Positions 57,066 through 64,000 of a stretch of 64,000 bases of DNA are shown in pieces (positions within the stretch are counted from its first letter, which is position 1; each line of letters opens with the position of its first letter). This stretch comes from Coriobacteriaceae bacterium. GTDB lineage: Bacteria > Actinomycetota > Coriobacteriia > Coriobacteriales > Coriobacteriaceae. The stretch lies in assembly GCA_025757745.1 (NCBI GenBank), contig CP107217.1:496001-560000 (forward strand). Reading direction: 5' to 3'. Below the pieces are notes generated by a model. The model saw only the letters and a program-made list of their open reading frames with translations, was not told the origin of the DNA and ran no database searches. The position numbers and the translations under genes are program-made.

Positions 57066-58091
57066 TTATTTGCTGGGGTCGATTATATATTTACCCATGG
57101 CGCGCAGGGCCGGGTCTGACAGGATGGCGCCGAGTTCGTCGAGGGAAGCCACCTTGGCGACCATCGAGGATACGTCGAGCCTGCCAGAGTCGATGAGCTC
57201 GAGCGCGCGACGCTGCGTATAAGGGTTGATGTAGGACGAGGTAAGCACAAGCTCCTTCTGGAAGACCTCGAAGGGCTTGACGGTGATTGTCTCATCGGGC
57301 TTGGTGAGGCCGAACATCATGACCGTAGCCTTGTGGCCGGCGATCTGGATGGCCTGCTCGATGGTGACGGGCTTGCCAACACACTCGATAACGACATCGA
57401 CGTTGCCGACGCCCTCCTGCTTCAGGCGGGCCGGGACGTCCTCGTGGATGGAATCAATTGCCAGGTCGGCGCCGAGTTTGAGCGCAACCTCGCGCTTGCC
57501 TTCGACAGGCTCGAGCAAGACAACCTTGGTGGCGCCGGCGTTTTTAGCAAGCTGCATCATGAGCAGACCGATCATGCCGCCGCCGATAACGACAACTGTG
57601 CTGCCGGGCTTGATGTTGCACATATCGATGCCGTGCAGGCAGCAGGCGACGGGCTCGGTCATAGCACCCTGCTCAAAGCTGGTGTGATCACCCAACTTGT
57701 AGACTTGCTGCATATCGACGGAGCAGTACTCGGCAAAGCCGCCGTTAACGGTGGTGCCGTAACCGGTCATATGCTCGCAGTAGTGGTTGATTCCGTCGCG
57801 GCAGGGTTCGCAGCAGCCGCAGGGATGGTTTGGGTCGATGCACACGCGATCGCCCGGTTTAAAGCCAGCGACGTCGCTGCCCACGGCCTCGACAACGCCC
57901 GCAAACTCATGACCAAGGACCGTGGGCGGGGTAACGTCGGCTGCACCCTTGTCGCCTTCATAGATATGAACGTCGGTACCGCAGACGCCGCAAGCTTTGA
58001 CGTTGATCAGAACGTCGCGCTTGCCCACGGCCGGCTTTGCCGATTCCTCGACTCTGAGGTCGTGCTTTCCATAGAAGACCGCGCTTTTCAT
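57066..58091 (-). CDS. Zinc-dependent medium-chain dehydrogenase (sorbitol/threonine dehydrogenase type)
   Basis: 341-residue MDR enzyme. Catalytic zinc residues are Cys37 (CGVCGTD) and His61-Glu62 (LGHEFAG). The structural zinc cysteines are 91, 94, 97 and 105 (CGCCEPCRDGINHYC). The Rossmann motif is VVVIGGGMIGLLMMQLA. Family members oxidise polyols or threonine with NAD. ATG 58091 follows AAGGAG. The promoter (TTGTCT-17-TATACT) carries a GntR-type palindrome in its spacer, so the gene is likely in the regulon of the GntR repressor whose gene lies just downstream. Substrate is not determinable here. Confidence 0.88.
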   Translation of the reverse strand: MKSAVFYGKHDLRVEESAKPAVGKRDVLINVKACGVCGTDVHIYEGDKGAADVTPPTVLGHEFAGVVEAVGSDVAGFKPGDRVCIDPNHPCGCCEPCRDGINHYCEHMTGYGTTVNGGFAEYCSVDMQQVYKLGDHTSFEQGAMTEPVACCLHGIDMCNIKPGSTVVVIGGGMIGLLMMQLAKNAGATKVVLLEPVEGKREVALKLGADLAIDSIHEDVPARLKQEGVGNVDVVIECVGKPVTIEQAIQIAGHKATVMMFGLTKPDETITVKPFEVFQKELVLTSSYINPYTQRRALELIDSGRLDVSSMVAKVASLDELGAILSDPALRAMGKYIIDPSK

Positions 58092-58127
58092 GGTGACTCC
58101 TTAACGTGGCGGTGGATATTGTAATGA

Positions 58128-58156
58128 AGTATAGGTATGTCTATATGAATAGACAA
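58128..58156 (-). promoter_or_regulatory. Promoter of the zinc dehydrogenase with operator in its spacer
   Basis: On the minus strand: TTGTCT (58156-58151), 17-base spacer, TATACT (58133-58128). An 18-bp palindrome TGTCTATATGAATAGACA (58138-58155) covers the spacer and part of the -35, a place where a bound GntR protein would block polymerase. A further half site TAGACAAG lies at 58164-58171. Confidence 0.7.
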
Positions 58157-58287
58157 GCACATCTAGACAAGTTAAAAAGAATTATAAAATGCAGCCATCA
58201 GTTATGTCAGATTTACCAGGCGAAATACTGGACATATACCGTTTACGGCCAATAATCAACCGTTTACCGACGGTAGTATTAATGCTA

Positions 58288-58303
58288 ACTTGTATAGATA
58301 AGT
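58288..58303. promoter_or_regulatory. Second GntR-type operator, upstream of the PTS gene
   Basis: ACTTGTATAGATAAGT, a near-palindrome (6 of 8 positions pair) of the TreR/GntR style and related to the site at 58138. It lies ~145 bases before the EIICB start. Confidence 0.55.
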
Positions 58304-58447
58304 GATGTGATAAAACGTAAGTGCAAGAAGTCAGGGAAGCGGGCCCACCCGTCCTATTGCACGAGGTACACGCAAACGGCGCGTCTGCGGTCTCGAGTGA
58401 AGCCAAAACCGCAGTCGCTCCGAATGAAGAGAGGGGGATTCCCCGTC

Positions 58448-60058
58448 ATGATGCAAAAGATACAACGTTTCGGCGGTGCAATGTACACGCCTGCAATTCT
58501 TTTCGCATTTTCCGGAATCGTCGTCGGCCTGGGTACGCTGTTTACCACCGAGGCGATCTTTGGCGAGATGGCCACTGCGGGCCATCTTTGGTTTGATTGC
58601 TGGAATGTGCTGCTCCAGGGTGGTTGGACGCTCTTTAACCAGATGCCGTTGCTGTTTTGCGTAGCGTTGCCAATCTCGCTCGCGAACAAGCAGAACGCTC
58701 GCTGCTGCATGGAGGCTTTGGCCATCTACCTTACCTTCAACTACTTTGTAAGCACAATCTTGGGGCAGTGGGGCCCTGTCTTTGGCGTCGACTACTCTGT
58801 CGAGGCGGGCAGCGGTACTGGTCTTGCCACTATCGCAAGCATCAAAACGCTTGATATGGGCATCATGGGCGCGCTCATTATCTCTGGTATCGCCACGATG
58901 CTGCATAACAAGTTCTTCGACACCGAACTTCCTGAGTGGCTGGGCGTGTTCTCGGGCTCCGTGTTCATCTATATGATCGGTTTCTTCGTTATGGTTCCGG
59001 TCGCTCTTATCGCCTGCCTGGTGTGGCCGCATGTTCAGGCTGCTATCTCCGCCTTCCAGGGATTCATCCTTTCCGCCGGTACGTTTGGCGTGGGTGTCTT
59101 TGCTTTCTTCGAGCGCGTGCTGATCCCTACAGGCCTGCACCACTTTATCTATACGCCGTTCTATTACGACAACGCGGCGGTCAACGGCGGCATCTTTGCT
59201 GCTTGGGCCAACATCCTGCCCCAACTGGCTGCCGATCCGAGCATTGCTCTTAAGGATGCCGCACCCTGGGCTGCCTATACCTGCCCTGGTTGGACTAAGG
59301 TCTTCGGCTCGCTTGGCGTTGCCATTGCGTTTTATATGACCGCCAAACCCGAGCGCAAGCAGCGCGTCAAGGCTCTGCTGATCCCGGTCACCCTTACCGC
59401 TATGCTTTGCGGTATCACCGAGCCGCTTGACTTCACCTTCCTGTTCATTGCGCCCGGCCTGTTCGTCGTCCACTGCGTGCTCGGAGCGCTCGGCTGCATG
59501 GCTCAAAACCTCCTTGGCGTCGTGGGCATCTTCGACGGCGGCATCATCTCGATGCTCTCGTGGGACTGGCTGCCCCTTTGGGCCGCACACGGTCTGCAGT
59601 ACGCCATCTCCATCCTTGTCGGTCTGTGCTTTACCGCTCTTTGGGTCGTGGTCTTCCGTTTCCTGATCGTCAAGTTCGACTTTAAGACCCCCGGTCGCGA
59701 GGATGACGATGTTGAGGTCGAGCTCAAGTCCAAGGCCGACTACAAGCAAAAGCAGGGCGGTGCTGCTGCTGGCAAATCGGTCGCCCAGAGTAAAGATGAT
59801 GAGCGCTTGGTGCTTGCCGAGAACATCCTCGATCTGCTCGGTGGCACGGATAACATCATCGATGTAACTAACTGCGCTACCCGTCTGCGCGTTAACGTCA
59901 AGGACAAGAGCGTCGTTGCACCCGAGGCTTCCTTCAAGGCGATCGGTACGCATGGCTTGGTGGTCCAAGGTCAGTCAATCCAGGTCATCATCGGCCTTAC
60001 CGTCCCGCAGGTTCGCGAGAAGTTCGAGAGTCTTCTGAAGTTCGAGAGTCTTCTGTAA
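58448..60058 (+). CDS. PTS alpha-glucoside permease, EIICB
   Basis: 536-residue sugar permease that imports and phosphorylates an alpha-glucoside such as maltose. The EIIC membrane domain (~1-420) starts MMQKIQRFGGAMYTPAIL and contains GITEPLDFTFLF. A polar linker leads to the EIIB domain (~455-530) with phosphocysteine Cys476 in DVTNCATRLRV. No EIIA domain is present. The start at 58448 (or 58451) follows GAGAGGGGG; longer in-frame starts are basic and unlike the family. The protein ends with an exact 18-bp tandem duplication encoding KFESLL twice. The GH4 hydrolase gene follows after 155 bases. Confidence 0.9.
   Translation: MMQKIQRFGGAMYTPAILFAFSGIVVGLGTLFTTEAIFGEMATAGHLWFDCWNVLLQGGWTLFNQMPLLFCVALPISLANKQNARCCMEALAIYLTFNYFVSTILGQWGPVFGVDYSVEAGSGTGLATIASIKTLDMGIMGALIISGIATMLHNKFFDTELPEWLGVFSGSVFIYMIGFFVMVPVALIACLVWPHVQAAISAFQGFILSAGTFGVGVFAFFERVLIPTGLHHFIYTPFYYDNAAVNGGIFAAWANILPQLAADPSIALKDAAPWAAYTCPGWTKVFGSLGVAIAFYMTAKPERKQRVKALLIPVTLTAMLCGITEPLDFTFLFIAPGLFVVHCVLGALGCMAQNLLGVVGIFDGGIISMLSWDWLPLWAAHGLQYAISILVGLCFTALWVVVFRFLIVKFDFKTPGREDDDVEVELKSKADYKQKQGGAAAGKSVAQSKDDERLVLAENILDLLGGTDNIIDVTNCATRLRVNVKDKSVVAPEASFKAIGTHGLVVQGQSIQVIIGLTVPQVREKFESLLKFESLL
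60019..60054 (+). repeat. Exact 18-bp tandem duplication at the EIICB 3' end
   Basis: Units 60019-60036 and 60037-60054 are identical (GAAGTTCGAGAGTCTTCT). The duplication is in frame and adds six residues before the stop. Confidence 0.93.
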
Positions 60059-60213
60059 ACCATCGTCTATCGAAACAAACGGCCTTGCAGAGCCGGTATG
60101 CACCGCAAGGCCGATTCTGGAGATAAAAAACTCCACTTCTAGGTAACAATTCCAAACCGTACAGGCCGCGTGCGGGGATGGATTGAGCAAGCGGCCAGAA
60201 TGAGGAGGACATC

Positions 60214-61557
60214 ATGTCCAAGAAAAACTATGCCGTGACCATTGCCGGCGGTGGCTCTACCTTCACTCCGGGCATCGCTCTGATGCTGCTTGAGGAGCGC
60301 GACCGCTTCCCGGTCAACAAGGTGACCTTCTACGACAACAATGCCGAGCGCCAGGAGACCGTGGCCAAGGCCTGCGAGATCTACTTCCACGAGAACGCCC
60401 CCGAGGTTGAGTTCAGCTACACCACCGATCCCGAGACCGCATTCACCGGGACCGACTTCGTGCTTGCTCACATCCGCGTTGGCCTGTACGCCATGCGTGA
60501 GCTCGACGAGAAGATTCCTCTCAAGTACGGCTGCGTTGGCCAAGAGACCTGCGGTGCCGGCGGTATCGCTTACGGCATGCGCTCCATCGGTGGTGTCATC
60601 GAGATCCTCGACTACATGGAGAAGTACAGCCCCAACGCCTGGATGCTCAACTACTCCAACCCCGCGGCCATCGTCGCCGAGGCCTGCCGCGTGCTGCGCC
60701 CCAACAGCCGCATCATCAACATCTGCGACATGCCGATCGACCTCATGGATAAGATGAGCCGTATGTGCGGCATCAAGGATCGTCGCGAGCTGCAGTATAG
60801 CTACTACGGCCTCAACCACTTTGGTTGGTGGAGCAAGATCTACGACAAGGACGGCAACGACCTCATGCCGCAGATTAAGGAGCACATGGCTAAGAACGGC
60901 TACTTGGACGGCATCGAGCACGAGGCCGGTAAGGAGCAGCATGTCGAGGAGAGCTGGATTCACACCTTCGGCAAGGCCAAGGATGTCTATGCTGTAGATC
61001 CCGAGACGATTCCCAATACCTACCTCAAGTATTACCTGTACCCGGACTATGTCGTCGAGACGTCTGACCCCAACTACACTCGCGCCAATGAGGTTATGGA
61101 CGGCCGCGAGAAGAAGGTCTTTGGCGCTTGCCGCGACATCATCGCCAAGGGTACTGCCAAGGACGGCGGCTTTGAGCCCGACGTACACGCCAACTACATC
61201 GTCGACCTTGCCTGCGCGCTGGCCGAGAACACGCTCGAGCGCTTCCTGCTGATCGTCCCCAACGATGGTGCTGTGCCCAACTTCGACCCGACGGCCATGG
61301 TCGAGGTGCCTTGCATCGTCGGTTCCAACGGCTTTGAGAAGATTTGCCAGGGCCCGATCCCGCAGTTCCAGAAGGGCCTGATGGAGCAGCAGGTTTCCGT
61401 CGAGAAGCTCGTTGTCCAGGCTTGGGTCGAGGGCAGCTACCAGAAGCTCTGGCAGGCGCTCACGCTCTCCAAGACCATTCCTTCGGCAAGCGTTGCTAAG
61501 CAGATCCTGGACGAGCTCATCGAGGCCAACAAGGATTTCTGGCCCGAGCTTAAGTAA
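60214..61557 (+). CDS. malH: 6-phospho-alpha-glucosidase, glycoside hydrolase family 4
   Basis: 447-residue NAD- and metal-dependent hydrolase that splits maltose-6-phosphate-type sugars into glucose and glucose-6-phosphate. NAD loop IAGGGSTFTPG (10-20); QETCGAGGIAYGMRSI; NYSNPAA; metal ligands Cys in NICDMPIDL (~172) and His in GLNHFGWW (~203). The CDMP form of the cysteine motif is typical of alpha-specific members (GlvA/MalH) as opposed to CNVP in others. ATG 60214 has GAGGAGG in front. Partner of the EIICB permease upstream; together they form a complete uptake and cleavage route. Confidence 0.93.
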   Translation: MSKKNYAVTIAGGGSTFTPGIALMLLEERDRFPVNKVTFYDNNAERQETVAKACEIYFHENAPEVEFSYTTDPETAFTGTDFVLAHIRVGLYAMRELDEKIPLKYGCVGQETCGAGGIAYGMRSIGGVIEILDYMEKYSPNAWMLNYSNPAAIVAEACRVLRPNSRIINICDMPIDLMDKMSRMCGIKDRRELQYSYYGLNHFGWWSKIYDKDGNDLMPQIKEHMAKNGYLDGIEHEAGKEQHVEESWIHTFGKAKDVYAVDPETIPNTYLKYYLYPDYVVETSDPNYTRANEVMDGREKKVFGACRDIIAKGTAKDGGFEPDVHANYIVDLACALAENTLERFLLIVPNDGAVPNFDPTAMVEVPCIVGSNGFEKICQGPIPQFQKGLMEQQVSVEKLVVQAWVEGSYQKLWQALTLSKTIPSASVAKQILDELIEANKDFWPELK

Positions 61558-61597
61558 GGACTACTGTCTAGAACTCTCACGCATCTCTGCTTCATTT

Positions 61598-61641
61598 GCG
61601 CCGCCGCGGTGTCCGGATTCGCCCGGATGCTGCGGCGGCGC
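61598..61641. terminator. GC hairpin between malH and ychF
   Basis: Perfect 10-bp stem GCGCCGCCGC/GCGGCGGCGC with inner GTCCGG/CCGGAT pairing. No T run on the plus strand. It probably ends the malH transcript. Confidence 0.55.
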
Positions 61642-61684
61642 TATACTTATGAAGTTTGAAGTACCTGCACCAAAAGGAGCTGTC

Positions 61685-62761
<1,077 letters not shown>

Positions 62762-62772
62762 GGACGACGCGC

Positions 62773-63156
62773 ATGTTTAAATATGGCAAAAAAGCTGGCT
62801 ACATGGGTATTGCGCTGCTCGTACTTGCGGTGATTCCGCTGGTGGTTGCAGCGTGTGTTATCCCCAACATTGGCCCCGAGGTGGCAACGAAGTTTAACGC
62901 AGCCGGCGAGGTGACGCGCTGGGGTAAGAGCTACGAGCTGCTGGCACTGCCGGTGCTCAACCTGCTGCTGAGCGTGGCGACGTACTTTACGGCGGGACGC
63001 CAGGCAAAAAACAACGAGGACTCCGCTGTGATGGCACGCCTTGCGTGCGAGCGCTACCTGCGTAACGGCTGCATCACGGGCGTGTTCCTCAATGTAATCA
63101 ACGTCTACTTTATGTATTCGGCGATTACTGGAACGGGCTTTGGCTTTGGTTTCTAG
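62773..63156 (+). CDS. DUF1648-type small membrane protein
   Basis: 127-residue membrane protein with three or four predicted helices (~9-31, 55-70, 98-118). The segment IGPEVATKFNAAGEVTRWGKSYELLALPVLNLLLS is the DUF1648 signature (positions ~33-67), found in SdpI-like and other immunity/transport proteins. It lacks the second half of SdpI. It lies 11 bases after ychF and may be co-transcribed. Function unknown. Confidence 0.8.
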   Translation: MFKYGKKAGYMGIALLVLAVIPLVVAACVIPNIGPEVATKFNAAGEVTRWGKSYELLALPVLNLLLSVATYFTAGRQAKNNEDSAVMARLACERYLRNGCITGVFLNVINVYFMYSAITGTGFGFGF

Positions 63157-63165
63157 CTTGTCCTT

Positions 63166-63555
63166 TTAGGCAACGAGCCTGCACGCATATTCAATGGCTG
63201 CTGTGAGGCCGCCGCTCGATCGTGGTTTAAAGACCATGTCGGCGGCGGCCTCGTTTTCGTATCCGGCGCCGCGAAGAGTGAGTGCGATACCGGATTCCAG
63301 GAGAAGGGGCAGACCGTGTTGGCTGGTTGCGATTACGACAGCCTGATTGAGCGAGCAGCTGTGCGCTTGGCATTGGATGGCAAGTTCACCTTGCGCCGGG
63401 CAAGGGACCAGAACGGCGGCGACGCGACTTGATAGCAATGCAAATGCTGTGCGCTCATCGGGCGAAAGGCATTCTGCTTCAACGATGACGAGCTTGGGCG
63501 GCGCGCAGTTTGTGCGAAGCGTGGCTCGGTACATGCGGACCGAAGAACCCGACAT
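63166..63555 (-). CDS. Hypothetical protein facing an XRE regulator
   Basis: 129-residue soluble protein. ATG 63555 (MSGSSVRMYRATLR) is chosen because AGGAG lies six bases upstream; an ATG at 63579 would overlap the palindrome. Mixed alpha/beta by eye, with several Cys (four in the middle third) not in a known metal motif. No family recognised. Its start region abuts the 24-bp palindrome shared with the divergent XRE gene, suggesting common control. Confidence 0.65.
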   Translation of the reverse strand: MSGSSVRMYRATLRTNCAPPKLVIVEAECLSPDERTAFALLSSRVAAVLVPCPAQGELAIQCQAHSCSLNQAVVIATSQHGLPLLLESGIALTLRGAGYENEAAADMVFKPRSSGGLTAAIEYACRLVA

Positions 63556-63578
63556 AGAAAACTCCTGTGTATTCGGCA

Positions 63579-63602
63579 AAACGTAAACTATAGTTTACGT
63601 TT
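63579..63602. promoter_or_regulatory. Perfect 24-bp palindrome, probable XRE operator
   Basis: AAACGTAAACTA followed by its exact complement TAGTTTACGTTT, centred at 63590/63591 between the divergent starts at 63555 and 63632. The GTAAACTATAGTTTAC core is typical of small XRE repressor sites. Confidence 0.8.
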
Positions 63603-63631
63603 ATGTTCGGCTCCATTTCAAACTCGGCTGC

Positions 63632-63850
63632 ATGGACGAACGTGCGAAACAGATTCTTGGCAGGCGGGTCGAAGAGACACGCAGGGACCTTGGTATCTCC
63701 AAGGTTGATTTTTGTGTGGCGACAGGAATCAGCCGACCCTACCTCGACCGAATCGAAGATGGGACGGCAAATTTCACGCTCAAGGTTCTATTTAAGATCG
63801 CGCCCGCACTCGGCATGACGGTGTCAGAGCTTCTTGAGGGTATCGAGTAG
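63632..63850 (+). CDS. XRE family helix-turn-helix regulator
   Basis: 72-residue DNA-binding protein made of little more than the HTH: LGRRVEETRRDLGISKVDFCVATGISRPYLDRIEDGTANFTLKVLFKIAPALG (residues ~9-61, recognition helix around SRPYLDRIE), then MTVSELLEGIE. The size fits Cro/C-protein-like autoregulators. A perfect palindrome lies 30 bases upstream. It probably represses itself and the divergent hypothetical gene; no toxin or restriction gene is visible. No good ribosome site is seen at 63632, so an alternative upstream start (63603) cannot be excluded. Confidence 0.82.
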   Translation: MDERAKQILGRRVEETRRDLGISKVDFCVATGISRPYLDRIEDGTANFTLKVLFKIAPALGMTVSELLEGIE

Positions 63851-64000
63851 CCTTTTTTGCTAGATTTGCCGCTTGTTGAACGGGTCCCCCCGACGGCGGC
63901 GTGCAAAAACGCGAGTATTCAGCATCCCTCAATAATTTGACGGCAGCCGGGGCCACAAATACGACGCGTAATGTTTTGGACTATCCACAAAATTCAATAA
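63851..64000. other. Window end, no gene seen
   Basis: 150 bases after the XRE gene. A short T run (63853-63858) could be a weak transcript end. A C-run and the word AAAAACGCGAGTATTCAGCATC occur, but no complete gene or clear hairpin. Confidence 0.4.

Overview
The window comes from a high-GC, anaerobic, gut-type actinobacterium. Gene content and style point to Coriobacteriia, most likely Collinsella. The clues are GatCAB in place of a visible GlnRS, GH4/PTS sugar use, type III glutamine synthetase, LPXTG-type pili with a class C sortase, a MurT-GatD lipid II amidation enzyme, many ferredoxin-like proteins, and intergenic palindromes. This assignment rests on recognition, not on a database search. 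No phage, IS transposase or CRISPR array was seen.

Layout. 1-2.0 kb: molybdenum cofactor genes, the moaA 3' part and a moaC-mobB fusion. 2.3-4.6 kb: an MFS transporter broken by an amber codon, and a Cof-type HAD phosphatase. 5.1-13.5 kb: a pilus locus with a beta-helix adhesin carrying a G9 tract, two isopeptide-type pilins, a cluster of four hairpins, and a class C sortase. 13.8-17.3 kb: gatCAB with stop/start overlaps. 17.6-22.4 kb: an AraC regulator divergent from a heterodimeric ABC transporter of the siderophore-import type. 22.5-25.4 kb: a DUF6110-like protein, a P1B metal ATPase and a hypothetical gene. 25.6-26.2 kb: tmRNA followed by an unusual tRNA-mimic element. 26.4-31.3 kb: patatin, rplM-rpsI, glmM, a free-standing EIIA-Glc and nagB. 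31.7-36.1 kb: a large P-loop/BTAD regulator, YhbY and a methyltransferase. 36.4-42.1 kb: a UPF0210 protein and the methionine operon metF, reactivation protein, metH (all minus strand). 42.6-45.6 kb: type III glutamine synthetase and an EFR1-type flavodoxin/ferredoxin. 45.7-46.2 kb: tRNA-Glu, a second tRNA-mimic element and tandem hairpins. 46.2-50.6 kb: two TPR-like proteins and murT-gatD. 51.1-56.1 kb: an iron alcohol dehydrogenase, two glycerol dehydrogenase-like genes and a four-cluster ferredoxin. 56.2-61.6 kb: an alpha-glucoside locus (GntR, Zn-dehydrogenase, PTS EIICB, GH4). 61.7-63.9 kb: ychF, a DUF1648 protein, a hypothetical gene and an XRE regulator facing each other across a perfect palindrome.

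How parts connect. The alpha-glucoside PTS has C and B domains but no A domain; the separate EIIA at 29.8 kb could supply phosphate. A GntR-type palindrome lies inside the spacer of the promoter next to this locus. GlmM and NagB sit close to the EIIA at the amino-sugar branch. MurT-GatD amidates lipid II and probably shares an operon with the TPR pair. MetF makes methyl-THF, MetH uses it, and the small protein between them probably reactivates MetH.

Most worth a second look: two ~134-bp elements downstream of tmRNA and of tRNA-Glu, each bounded by copies of the neighbouring gene's own T-arm; the four-hairpin region before the sortase; the G9 tract in the adhesin; and several families of intergenic inverted repeats with no mobile-element gene nearby.
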